Assembly (NCBI RefSeq): GCF_004193775.1
Contig: NC_041002.1
Span: forward strand, 7,799,261-7,863,260
Reading direction: 5' to 3'
Source: Glycine soja
Lineage: Eukaryota; Streptophyta; Magnoliopsida; Fabales; Fabaceae
Length of the DNA: 64,000 nucleotides
Shown here: one piece after another, positions 48,781-59,696 of the stretch
Numbering within the stretch: the stretch's first letter is position 1
Layout: the number at the start of each line of letters is the position of its first letter
The notes under the pieces: model-generated
What the model was told of the DNA's origin: nothing
The model's input: only the letters and a program-made list of their open reading frames with translations
Databases searched by the model: none
Program-made: the position numbers and the translations under genes

Positions 48781-49579
48781 ATGTCATTTTTGGGAGAAAC
48801 AAGCAGCCAGACCATTGCTAACTCCAGATTAGCCTTCATTTTTCCAAATGGATCAATCACTCACAACCAAACTGGTGTTTACTTTCAAAGTCCCACTCCA
48901 ACACCAATGTGAGTTCCTAACGACTGTTCTTTTGATACACTCAAGCGTAGAATGCACAACACCCTTCAACTAACCAACGATCAATTAGTGGATGAAATAT
49001 ACTACCGACAACTATTCATAGATGCAGGTCGCCAATATTTTTTTCAATCTCTACAATTGAAAAATGATGTTGATGTTTACACAATGTTAATGTGTAATGA
49101 GCAATACTCGTGTATTGGTCCTATAGAATTATTATGTACCATTATTAGAACACTGGATGCTATACTCAACCTGCTTCAATCAACTATCACTCCTACTATG
49201 ATGCATTTATGTATTACAACGGGAAGTGCAACATACCACGTCAAGGTGAGTTTTTGGGTTACTCCTTTACTGGAACTAATCCAATAAGATTTGACATTCC
49301 TTCAGGATGTAGCATGGACAAACTCAAGGATTTAATCAAGCAAGTTGCACCTACAGGGGTTCCACTAATGGAATTCATGAATCACAATTGGTTAGATGAT
49401 TGTTCTTTCGACAACCAGGTCATGCTAAGTATTCGGAAAATTTAATTGAATATGAGATAACAAAATTGAAAAATGACGAAGACGTGTTAAAGGTGTTAGC
49501 ACAATCCAACTATTGAAAATGATTCTGCATAATAGAAATTTTGGCTATTTTTAGCAAACCAGTCATCCAAATAGAATAA
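48781..49579 (+). pseudogene. MULE B two-domain PB1-like protein
   Basis: ATG 48781: MSFLGETSSQTIANSRLAF, IFPNGSITHNQTGVYF, a TGA at about 48909 (CGA in MULE A), CSFDTLKRRMHNTLQL, VDEIYYRQLFIDAGRQYFF, NDVDVYTMLMCNEQYSC and IELLCTI complete domain one. Domain two, in another frame, follows at about 49190: MYYNGKCNIPRQGEFLGYSF, IRFDIPSGCSMDKLKDLI, VRRLFFRQPG-like strand, YEITKLKNDEDVLKVLAQ, EILAIFSKPV, to TAA 49577-49579. The two halves follow the same pattern (xYNGxI..., CSxDxLK, YRQP, NDxDVxxML), so the protein is an internal duplication of the domain. Broken by one stop and at least two frameshifts. Confidence 0.72.
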
Positions 49580-49922
49580 GACATGTATCCTGCACAACAT
49601 ATTCCAGATTATCATTAGTTTTGTCATATTTGTGTTGTAATTATAATTTTTAATATGTTGCATTGTTGTAAACTATCATCTCAGTTACTACAATTTAAAA
49701 TTTTGTCTATTTTATAAGATAGATGTATCAATTATTTTTTTACGGTGTTTTTTTAATTTATGTTAATATTACTAACTAATTTTATTATTTTTTAATTATA
49801 AGAACATAACAAAAAAATCAACAAAACATAAATTTAACTACAAAATTACATATAACGTAAATAAATATTATAATTTTATCCAATTTTTATATTTTTCTTT
49901 ATATGTATATTTCTCTTTAAAA

Positions 49923-50200
49923 AAATTATAAAATAATATTACATAAATTAATTTAATAAATAAATAATTTTAAAATCAATTAAAAATAATTTTATATAAT
50001 ATAATATTTAATTTTAATAATATTAATACTTATATATAAAAAAAAAAAAAGATGAAGAAGGGAAGTGGGGGTGGGGGAGGGGTGCAGAAACCGGACTCCC
50101 GTAACCCAAAAAAAGTGGTGTAGTTTGGGAATATTTTTCCATATTAGTGTAGATTGGATATTTAGATGAGAGAGAAGGTGTACTATAGTAAAAAAAGACC
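49923..50200 (-). repeat. Right TIR of MULE B
   Basis: Inverted partner of 38905-39167. It differs by small indels, including a longer G-rich stretch (GTGGGGGTGGGGGAGGGG) at about 50066-50083. Confidence 0.88.
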
Positions 50201-51182
50201 AATTATATTTTTTTTATAATTTCTTATAATATAAAAAATGATGACGAAATTATTATATCTATGATGGTAATCACAGTTTAAAATCATGACAGTGTGACTG
50301 TTACACAGAGACAGAGGACTATCCAACCAAATGAAATATCACTACATGGACGATGCCGATGAAAGAGGGTGGCTCATTCAATTAGTGTGATCGGTTAACA
50401 CAGATTTCATGGAATAAATAGGCCATGTTGCTTAAGAACCAACTGGCGCGAGAATCCCAGAAAATACACTTTCTAATAACAACTATTTAACACACTTTTA
50501 TTGTTGATTAAGATTCATATAAATATCATTAAATGAGGCAAAGAGGTCTTGTCCTTTCTCTAGTGAGGTGCGGATAAATTTAAATATAGTGCATTGGAAG
50601 GCTTACTTGCAACTTGCAACACTCAATAGCTCGGACCACTAAATATTTATAATGCCAATCAATTTTCATATTACATGTAGTCAAATGTTTTAGAAATTAA
50701 ATTATTACGTACAATTTGTACAACAATTAGTACAGCATTTTTACAAAAATGATATAGATACAAAAATGATATTATACAAACTGTTGTATAAATTTGTTAC
50801 AATTTTTACAACAATTAGTACAACATTTTTTTTATCAATCTCTCTTTTATATACATGCTATAGAGATAGAAAGAGATATATAGATAAAAAGTTATATTGT
50901 ACAAACTATTGTATGGATTATTAATTTGTTATAGATATTATTATTCAATTTTTTAATTTAATTATGAGAAAAATTAATAACAACTAATTATGTGTTAAGT
51001 TGTATGAAAGTTAATTAAGATTACAATGAATATGGATCATTTAATAATTTCTTCAGACAGTCCACGATTTAATTATTAAGCATGTGACGTGGCTTTCAAG
51101 ATTCCTCTAGTATGGTTGACTTGTTATAGATAGATAGATATATGAGACAGAGCATCATCAGCTAGCTAGCGTAGCATCGTGT
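50201..51182. other. Intergenic DNA between MULE B and the second UPS fragment
   Basis: No gene. Variants of TTTGTACAACAATTAGTACA recur at 50710-50830, and a GATAGATA run lies at 51127-51140. Confidence 0.55.
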
Positions 51183-51346
51183 GTTGAGTTCCATTGTTTG
51201 GTGTCCCTCTTCTTTCTTCCCGGGGACATGGCCTGCTGTGATGACTCTGCTCGAAAGGCACGATCGTCTTCCCCCAACACACGTACCAAGACTACACCCT
51301 CACCAACCATGAACCCAACTTTGGTGAGATTGGCAACGGTGAACCC

Positions 51347-52994
51347 TGTTAAGGATAAACACATATTATTCACATTAAAGAAGGTCAAAGCAAATATCAA
51401 GACATTCAAGAAGGTCAAACCCAAGTAAATATACGTTGGCATTATAACTACTATAGGCGTGTAAACATGATGGCAATGCATATCTATATAGCTGTCAAAG
51501 TATATCAGGAAATTGTATCATAATTATATTTAAATAGGATTTCTATTATAGGCAATTATATCATAATTGTATAGGATTTCTATTATAGGCAATTATAGAC
51601 TAGACAATTATAGGCAATTAGTATACAGATCCTTGTACTCTTATATATATATGTACATCAAATTACAAGATAAAAAGAACAAATTCCGATTCAATATTCA
51701 AGTGCTTTCTTTTATGTATCGATCCATTTTTTACTTCAATGGTATCAGTTTTTCTCTGGTTAATATCCCTCAATTTAGTTGGATATGCCGACTCTGATTG
51801 GGCTGGTTGCCCTACTACTCGTCACTCCACTACCGGCTATTTTACCATGTTGGGCTCTAATCCTATATCATGGAAAACCAAGAAGCAACCAACAATTTCT
51901 CGTTCCTTTGCTGAAGCAGAATATCATTCCCTTGCAACTTTATCTTCCGAGTTACAATGGTTAAAATATCTTCTATCGGATCTTGGCATTGATCATTCTC
52001 AACCGATCACCGTTCATTGTGATAGTCAAGCTGCTATTCACATCGCCAAAAATCCAGTTTTTCATGAACGCACAAAACACATTGAAATTGATTGTCATTT
52101 CGTTCGTGAGAAAATTAAATCAGGTCTTATCAGCCCTTCTTATCTCCGATCTTTTGACCAACTAGCTGACATATTTACTAAACCTCTTGGAGGCGATATT
52201 TATAAACGACTACTCGGCAAGTTGGGTGTTCTTGAGATTTCAATCCCACCTCCAACTTGAGGGGGGTGTTAAGGATAAACACCTATCATTCACATTAAAG
52301 AAGGTCAAAGCAAATATCAAGACATTCAAGAAGGTCAAACCCAAGCAAATATGCGCTGGCAATATAACTACTATAGGCGTGTAAACATGATGGCAATGCA
52401 TATCCATATAGCTGTCAAAGTATATCAGGAAATTGTATCATAATTATATTTAAATAGGATTTCTATTATAGGCAATTATATCATAATTGTATAGGATTTC
52501 TATTATACGCAATTATAGACTAGACAATTATAGGCAATTAGTATACAGATTCTTGTACTCTTATATATATATATACTCTTATAGATATATGTACATCAAA
52601 TTACAAGAAAAAAAGAACAAATTCCGATACAATATTCAAGTGCTTTCTTTTATGTATCGATCCAGTTTTTTCTTGTAATTTGATGTACATATATATATAA
52701 GAGTACAAGAATCTGTATACTAATTGCCTATAATTGTCTAGTCTATAATTGCCTATAATAGAAATCCTATACAATTATGATATAATTGCCTATAATAGAA
52801 ATCCTATTTAAATATAATTATGATACAATTTCCTGATATACTTTGACAGCTATATGGATATGCATTGCCATCATGTTTACAAGCTTATAGTAGTTATATT
52901 GCCCGCGCATATTTGCTTGGGTTTGACCTTCTTGAATGTCTTGATATTTGCTTTGACCTTCTTTAATGTGAATAATATGTGTTTATCCTTAACA
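51347..52994 (+). mobile_element. Rearranged Ty1/Copia retrotransposon with an inverted third LTR
   Basis: LTR 1: 51347-51738, starting TGTTAAGGATAAACAC and ending ACTTCA. It is followed by TGGTATCAG (51740-51748), the usual initiator-tRNA primer site. Then a deletion joins directly to the RNase H end of pol (about 51775-52260). GAGGGGGGTG is the polypurine tract. LTR 2 runs 52267 to about 52670, without its last bases. A third, inverted LTR (about 52665-52994) is fused to it head to head and ends CCTTAACA. AACCC at 51342-51346 and 52995-52999 is the target duplication, so the whole array moved or arose as one insertion. Confidence 0.9.
51775..52260 (+). pseudogene. Copia pol C-terminus (RNase H)
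   Basis: Open frame with the Copia RNase H signature: [95 protein letters not shown]. The catalytic Asp/Glu residues (YADSDW, AEAEY, CDSQ) are present. Gag, protease, integrase and RT are deleted, so it is a remnant, though the frame itself is undamaged. Confidence 0.9.
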
Positions 52995-53029
52995 AACCCA
53001 ACTTCTTGTCTCAGCATTCTCAGGTGGGT

Positions 53030-55380
53030 GTAAACTTGTGTCCTCTCTTCTATCTTCTTTCTCAGGGTAGAGAGATTTTATATGTTAAGTTGTTTTACCA
53101 AGGCATGTGGGAAGGTGACACTCCCAAGGTTTCAATTTTGTATTTGCTTTTAGAGTTTAATTCATATTCACTAACTATATAAATTTATTTTATATTATTA
53201 GCTAATCATGATGGTGGATTATGAAAATATTATTAATTTTTATAATAATTACTTAAAATTCACATGAAATTTGTAAGAATAAATTATGGACTCATTTACT
53301 TAAACTTAATAAAAAATTGTTTTTTCTAATAAAATTAAATAAGTAGTTTTATGTATTTGTTTAAACTATTTTATCTTAAAAAATTCTTTTTCAAAATAAG
53401 AAAAACATATGTTCTTCAAAAATTACATTTCTTAAAATTATTTATTTTTAGTTCAAACAAATTGGTCTATGCATTTAAATTGTAAAGACTTTTTACACTT
53501 TAAATATAAATTATCATGCTTTACGGTAATTATCTTAAAAATTATATATATCATAATTTTTTTATTGATTGACATTGTAAAATGAACTTTTATATTATTG
53601 GTCAATTATAAAGTGTTATATATGGTGACTTTATTGAGTTCAATAAGAGGAAAAATCTTTTAGTATCCATTTATTTTAAATATTTCATCAACAATTCTTA
53701 TTTCTCTTTATCTCTCTTTCTATCACATCATATTACCTATTATATCTATATTTCATTTTTTCTCTTTTTTTCGTCTCTAGGTGTCAAATAGCTTTCGTGT
53801 AGGGGTATTCAACTCAAAACTGATCCATAAAAAAATTGAAAATTAAACCAAACCAATTATTTTTGAATTTTTTTGGATGATTTTCTCTTAAACTGCGGTT
53901 TTTGTTTTTGAAACCGAACCAAATCATAGCATATATATTGTTTTAGTGGTATGCGTTCTATATGTATATCACTTGAGTTTCATAAAGTTTTGTAATGTTA
54001 TATATAGGAAACTTATATAATTATACAATGTATGTAATTTTTTAGTCGGTTTTTTAAGATATATTTGGTTTAAAATAAATAAAAATTTGATAGATTTTTA
54101 TTATAGAAGATTTAACATAGTAATAAGTTTCATAGATTATTATTAACAATTATTTAATGTAATTTAATTTAAAAGATGAAAAAAATGTATATAAATTATA
54201 ATAGAATAATATTTTAAGAAAAACTGTAAAAATCAAACTGAACCAAACAGTAAAATGTTGATTTGATATAATTCAAACTTTATTTTAAATGAAAATCCAA
54301 TCAAACCAAATCACATTTATGTTTCATTCAAGTGACTTTTTTATGAATAACCAAACTAAATGAGCCACAAACACCCTTATTTTTTTTTGTCAAAAAATCT
54401 TTTTCGTTTCATAATAACTACTTTTAAAGTAATATAAAAAAATAATTCTAATTGATCGGCAATGGAAAATTTTACGCTGACAATGTACATGCATATTAAA
54501 CTCAATTTTGATCGATTTTCCGTGTAAAAAGAATTTCATTGATGGTATCAAAATAAAACTTATGCTTTTATACAGAACATCAGATCCATAATGCACATTG
54601 GTCTTATACTTTGGTATAGTGTTCGTGTGTTCAACATACTTAAAAACGAAACACTTCTATACATATGCATATAGCATCAATAACTCAACTAGTTTTTTTA
54701 ATACTTTAATGAAAATAACTATTATTGTTCGTAAGGAAGATATATCACATTATCCTGGACATCCTGGGAATTAAAAAATCACTAGGGGAGGCACTGAGTT
54801 TCACTAATGTCAGTGGCTGATTATAAATGAAAATCATACGGACAAATTACACAGTCAATAAAATGAGAATCAAAGTCAGACATAACCAAAAGCTATAAAA
54901 GCTCATTATATGAAAAACTTCTAAAATGAAAAGGTTATCGTTAAAATGCTTTATCCAAATATTGTTAGTTTGATACCATTTAGATAGAAGAATTTGATTA
55001 TGAGAAATTACGAATAAGTCTCTCCTACTCCACCATTATTCTGAAATAAGCCTCCACAGTCCACACAAATCCTAGGTTTAATCTTCAAATTAAATTATTT
55101 CACCAGTTAAATAAAGCCTAAACTAAACTACTCTTGAAGTATAAATTACAAATGAATTAGTTCCTATGATCACAGAATAAATAATTGAATGACCATCCTC
55201 ACACACACCCCCAGAACAAAAAAAAAATGTATATTAACTTCACGACAACATTTAATTACAGGAACCCTGTGGGGACAGAAAAGGAGGTTCAGATAAGGAA
55301 AACAATATGCAGGACACTGTCATGAGAATTTTATAATTTGTAAAAAGAAAAGAAAAAAGTTTTTTCAATAAAAGATTATA
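53030..55380. other. AT-rich intergenic DNA
   Basis: No gene seen. 53800-54370 is rich in AAACCAAAC / AACCGAACC words, like the ends of small plant MITEs, but no clean inverted ends were found. Confidence 0.5.
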
Positions 55381-55384
55381 AGAA

Positions 55385-55613
55385 TAGAATTTAGAAAGTA
55401 TTGTTGATCCTTCTTCAAATAGTTCCTCAACTATATTTATAGCTGAAAGCTTTTTTGACAACTTAGCAGCAGAGTCATGAGACATCTTCCCGAACAAAAG
55501 AGCACACAAATTGTTTTGCTTTTAGGGGATTGGTGATGAATCAGGTGGAATTGTATCAACTGCAATGCAAGTTGTATCATCCTGCAACCATCTTGCCCTT
55601 AGTGCTTCCAGAA
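55385..55613 (-). pseudogene. PP2C phosphatase 3' fragment
   Basis: The minus strand reads EALRARWLQDDTTCIAVDTI, PPDSSPIP, a stop, KQNNLCALLFGKMSHDSAAK, LSKKLSAINIVEELFEEGST. These are the last metal-binding DDTTC motif and the conserved C-terminal tail of a plant protein phosphatase 2C group. Only this terminal part is present, with a stop inside it, and no phosphatase core is visible upstream (toward higher coordinates) before the PPR gene. Confidence 0.7.
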
Positions 55614-56172
55614 AAAATAGTAATTAGAATCTTACATTTCACTATTCAAATCACACAAAAATGCAAATCGACTAGCTAACAATTAACATAAGATGATGAA
55701 TAGATGCAATGTTGTATCTTAGATACAAGTCACACAATATCTTTTCTTTTTATTTTCTTTTACATTTCTTTAACCAACTCCTGTGACAGAAATTGAAAAA
55801 TGAAAGGAAATTGAAGGAGGACTTCTAAACTTGCCAATTGTCGATTGAATCTCAATTTGATAATCTTGATGTCACGGTTTAATCCAAGTAATATTGATGC
55901 ACATGCACTCACTAAAAATAAAATAAAATTATACATAGCATGGTTAAATTAACTTCATCAGTTTTTAGAAAAGATTTTTTAAATGTGCAAGAAATATTTT
56001 TTGGTAACGTATAAATTTTACTAAAAATATACCCACAGCAGACAAATTATGGGAATATTAAAAAGAGAAATAGCAGAAAAAATTCATCCAAACCTGAAGT
56101 ACAGAGCCTGACTCTGCTAATAAGTTGGCCCTCAAGAAAATGTTGGTATTTTAATATACCAATATTAAATAC

Positions 56173-57978
56173 TCAAACAAATTTCTGCAAAAACACTTGG
56201 AATGCCCTGTTTTCTTTGTTAGCAGAGAAGTAGTTGATAAGCAATTTGGTGGTGGTAGCATTTGCCCGAAAACCTTTACCTTTCATAAACATAAGGTATT
56301 TTGTTGACTTTGAAATTTCATATCTTCGCAGCAATCCTTGGACAAAGACATTATAAGTGCACTCATCTGGGGGACAACCATTCTCTTCCATTTTCATCAA
56401 TAAGTCTTCGGCATCATCCAACAGTCCTTCTTTACATAGACCATTAATCATTATGTTATAAGTAACAACATCAATTTTGACGCCTTTACTTGACAGATAA
56501 GAAAAGAGTTCCAGTGCATCATTCAGTTTTCCAGAACTACACATTCCATTCAAAATAATACTGTAAATTATAATATCAAGATCTGAATTCATCTTCTCCA
56601 ACTCCCTAAACAATGACATTGCCTCAGAATGAAAATGACACTTAAATAGGCCATCCAATATAATAGCACAAGTTTGGAGATCGGGAAGTTGCCCGTGCTT
56701 GTGCATTACGAAAAACAATTCTTTTGCGGCTACTGGTTTTCCTGCTTTGCAAAACCCCCCAATAAGTGTGTTCCATGTGACAATGTTTGGATCTAGTCCA
56801 TTATTTACCATTTCACCCAAGAAATACATGGCCTTATTCATGTTTTTAATTTCACACCATCCATGGATTAATGAAGTATAAGTTACAATGTTTGGTAAGC
56901 AGCCCTTGCGAATCATCAAATCAAATACTTCCATGGCATCCTTCATTTGATTTAGCATACAATGAACACCAATTATTGAACTATAGGTGACAACATCATG
57001 TTCAATCCCCATATGCCCCATGAAACTGAATATGCTTTTAGCCCTAGAAATCATCCCTGTTTTCAAAAATCTGCCACCTATAACATTGAAAGTTTGCACA
57101 TCTGGCATGATTCCCTTTCTCATCATGTTAGCCAATAGAGGTGCAGCCTCTTTCCATCTATCAAAGTTACAAAGGCCATGAATTAAGCAATTATAGGTGA
57201 AAAGATCAGGTTGAATACCTTTGCCTGTCATTTGTGAGAACAAATCCCAGGCCTCAAATACCATCCCATCCTTGCAAAGACCATCCACAACTGCGTTGTA
57301 AGCTGTAACATCCAAATTGCAATTTTGTTCTTCCATCTTCTTGAGATACGAGAGTGCAGCGGATGAATGACCAACTTTACACAATCCATTAATTATTGCT
57401 CCACGGGTATATCTGTCAGATTCATAGCCCATATCTTTCAAATGGTCAACAAACCTAATTGCTTGAGCAACATTTCCTTCTACGCAAAGCCCATTAACAA
57501 TGGTGGTAAAAGTCACGATGCTAGGTTCCACACCAATTTTGAACATAAGCCCCAAAACAGAGAAGCCAAACACGGTGTGGTTCAAACGGCAGAGACAATT
57601 AATGACGATATTGTGAGTGGGGACATTCGGTTTGACACCAATATAAGACATGTGTTTGATTAGCGAAATTGCAGTTGTGTAGTGTTTCATCTTCGCAACG
57701 ATGCCAAACAACAAGTTGAAGTCCTTGACACATGGGAAAGGCTTCATTGTGACCATTTTGTGGTAGAAATCCAAAGCAACGTCTACAGATTTCACATTTC
57801 TCAAGGAATCAAGGAATTGAGCTCTGCTTGTATTTATAGAGGCGTAGGTGGAGAAAGTTGAAGAAGAATGTGATGGGTGAAGAAGAAAGTGCGTGGGATT
57901 AGAAGACAAAGCAAAGTATCGAAGAAGAGGGAATCCATGAATAGAAGAGCTTCTTCGCATTATCATCCCCAAATACAA
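56173..57978 (-). CDS. Restorer-of-fertility-like (RFL) P-class PPR protein
   Basis: A single uninterrupted frame of 601 codons. The first ~45 residues are rich in Arg, Ser, Thr and Phe without acidic residues (MRRSSSIHGFPLLRYFALSS), a plausible mitochondrial presequence. From about residue 58 come some 14-15 35-residue PPR motifs (DVTAYNAVVDGLCKDGMVFE, DLFTYNCLIHGLCNFDRWKE, NIVTYTSLIHGWCEIKNMNK, DVVTYNIMINGLCKEGLLDD and others). The pattern of conserved GLCK and VTYN is typical of RFL proteins, which bind and process mitochondrial transcripts and in some alleles restore male fertility. ATGs at codons 1, 5 and 7 are all possible; the third (MRRSSS) gives the cleaner presequence. No intron in the coding part. 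It is the one host gene here without lesions. The RNA target cannot be told. Confidence 0.92.
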   Translation of the reverse strand: MYLGMIMRRSSSIHGFPLLRYFALSSNPTHFLLHPSHSSSTFSTYASINTSRAQFLDSLRNVKSVDVALDFYHKMVTMKPFPCVKDFNLLFGIVAKMKHYTTAISLIKHMSYIGVKPNVPTHNIVINCLCRLNHTVFGFSVLGLMFKIGVEPSIVTFTTIVNGLCVEGNVAQAIRFVDHLKDMGYESDRYTRGAIINGLCKVGHSSAALSYLKKMEEQNCNLDVTAYNAVVDGLCKDGMVFEAWDLFSQMTGKGIQPDLFTYNCLIHGLCNFDRWKEAAPLLANMMRKGIMPDVQTFNVIGGRFLKTGMISRAKSIFSFMGHMGIEHDVVTYSSIIGVHCMLNQMKDAMEVFDLMIRKGCLPNIVTYTSLIHGWCEIKNMNKAMYFLGEMVNNGLDPNIVTWNTLIGGFCKAGKPVAAKELFFVMHKHGQLPDLQTCAIILDGLFKCHFHSEAMSLFRELEKMNSDLDIIIYSIILNGMCSSGKLNDALELFSYLSSKGVKIDVVTYNIMINGLCKEGLLDDAEDLLMKMEENGCPPDECTYNVFVQGLLRRYEISKSTKYLMFMKGKGFRANATTTKLLINYFSANKENRAFQVFLQKFV

Positions 57979-58041
57979 AGGAAATAAAATACCCTAGATG
58001 TGCGTCCGACAATGGAGTAAAGAGTGTGCCCATGTTGTAAC

Positions 58042-58706
58042 TAGGGAGGGAAATGGGCTGAGGTTCTTGTGAAGAGCCTATGGCTCGGTCTATTTAAAGT
58101 TCGGCTCTATTCGACTTACTTAAATAATAATAATAATAATTATCATTTATATCATTTTTATGGTGAGGTAGAATGCTTAGAGAGTTCATTTGTATATGAA
58201 AAATTTTCAAGAAGAAAAAGACTAAGTTAAAAAATACAACCAGCTTAATATTTTCTTTGAAAATGTTTTGTAAAGGCATTTTTATACCATTTAAATATTT
58301 TTATTTGACTATATTAGTATAAATCATCTCTAATTCATATATTTTTTAATATTATGCTCTCTTTTTTTATTTTCTTTTGATATACTTTGTGTTTTAATAA
58401 CTTGAATTCAATATAATTTTGTTTATTAATTATTTTTGGATTTGTAGGTTACTTATACAAAATTTTATAAGTTTCTTTTTTTAGTTAGTATTTCACTAGA
58501 TTTTAAAACAATTGATTGGTTAAAGACGTATTTAGGCAAACTCTTTAGATAGGCTCCTAGGCCAAGCCAGGCTTTTATGTAAGCCCAGCCAAGACTTTAA
58601 AAAAAGCCTATGACACGTAATGAACTTAGCTTAAGCCTTGTGTATTCAACTCAAACCGAGCTCAAGTCTAGTAAATCTTGGCTTGATTCGGCTCATTTCC
58701 ACCCTA
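58042..58706. mobile_element. hAT-type MITE (GGCTCGG family), copy 2
   Basis: Ends TAGGGAGGGAAATGGGCTGA and, reverse-complemented, TAGGGTGGAAATGAGCCGAA, flanked by GTTGTAAC (58034-58041) and ATTGTAAC (8 bp, one mismatch). It is the inverted relative of 34941-36190 without the petB insert, and so provides the empty site. It lies just upstream of the RFL gene start. Confidence 0.8.
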
Positions 58707-59696
58707 ATTGTAACAACTAACTCTGAACAACAAATCCTAGAAAAGAGGAAGAGCATATAATTTTTTGGAATAAGTTTTTTTATAATAAAATAAACAGTAT
58801 TTTCCTAAATTGTTTTTCTATAAAAAAAAAAACTAATTCTTTGGAAGAAGAAAATCTTTTTTTTATAGACTCCATGTATTCTCCACTTGTTCAAGTCGAA
58901 TATGATCATTATGATAAGACAAAATTCTCTCCCCCCAACTATATTTTATAGTTACGTTCACAAGATTTGAACTTGAGATTTTTAGTTAAACTGAAACAAT
59001 TCACACTACTTTATCCATGTGTGGTAAAAAAAACAAATAAAATTCGCTTCTTAAAATATTTTAAAAAAAACTTTTTTGTCATATTTTTATAATCATTATT
59101 GTCATGATCACCATTATCACATCTTATCACATGGAATTGACTTAGATTCTTTTAAAAAAAATCCAAATTAAATATAATCACATGTTACTTTAATCTTCAG
59201 ATCAAATAAGTTTTATCCTCAAAATCAATTTAAATAAATCCATAATCCCCCTATATTATATCTTAGACTCCCTATGTTATTATAGTTTAATGCCCTTCCC
59301 TCAGTCAATCAAAAGGCCAAGTTTTATAACACTAAGTGATACATATAGTAATATATTAATACATTCTCTACTATTTGTTGAAATTTATTAAAAGCTACAA
59401 AATTATGAATAAATTTTTGGGTAAGTCAATGGATCTTAGGAAATCAGTTACTCAATCACCTTGAATCTAAGAGAGAAAGAAATGAGTAAGTCACGAAGAC
59501 TTAATGAGAACATAAAATATAAAGCGAAAAGGAAGGACAAAGCAAACTTGGCAAACTTGGTAACCTGGAAATCAGTTACTCAATCACCTTGAAAAGGAAG
59601 AACATAAAATTCGTCTCTGAAAGATTAAAATTCAAATTTTAGTCCTCAAAAGTGTAAAAAGTGAAACAAATTCATCCATCTGACTTCCGCCTGTTA
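58707..59696. other. Intergenic DNA
   Basis: No gene. AAATCAGTTACTCAATCACCTT occurs twice, at about 59440 and 59571. Confidence 0.5.

Larger units (their letters stand above)
38905..50200. mobile_element. MULE 'B': 11.3-kb multi-gene Mutator-like element
   Basis: Long TIRs: 38905-39167 and 49923-50200, both opening GGTYTTTTTTTACT and sharing ACACCTTCTCTCTCATCTAA, CAATCTACACTA, ATATTCCCAAACTACACC, TTCTTCATCTTTTTTT and ATTATATTATATAAAATTAT. Order inside: MULE transposase (minus), PB1-like protein (minus), PMD protein (plus), PB1-like protein (plus), two-domain PB1-like protein (plus). This is the gene set of MULE A turned around. No convincing target duplication borders the ends (TCCTTGTGA against AATTATATT), so one end may have been rearranged. 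The TIRs differ from those of MULE A beyond short shared blocks, so the two are separate subfamilies, not a local duplication. Confidence 0.87.
51183..53023 (+). pseudogene. UPS1-like: Second UPS copy: single decayed first exon, split by Copia
   Basis: In frame at 51183-51346 the plus strand reads VEFHCLVSLFFLPGTWPAVM, TLLERHDRLPQHTYQDYTLT, then NHEPNFGEIGNGEP. After the Copia element it resumes at 53000 with NFLSQHSQ and a donor-like CAG|GTGGGT at 53023. This is the exon at 7953-7641 of the other UPS gene, with the middle of one membrane segment deleted and the start lost. No other UPS exons follow in the next 2 kb. It shows there were at least two UPS genes or gene parts in this interval, in opposite orientation. 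The short frame starting MACCDDSARKARSS is a different frame of the same DNA and not a gene. Confidence 0.8.

Noticed and set aside
38896..50209. A target-site duplication for MULE B
   Set aside because: The 9 bases outside the ends (TCCTTGTGA and AATTATATT) do not match, and shifting the ends by a few bases does not help.
51198..51428. 76-codon plus-strand frame MVSLFFLPGDMACC...
   Set aside because: Out-of-frame reading of the second UPS exon running into the Copia LTR.
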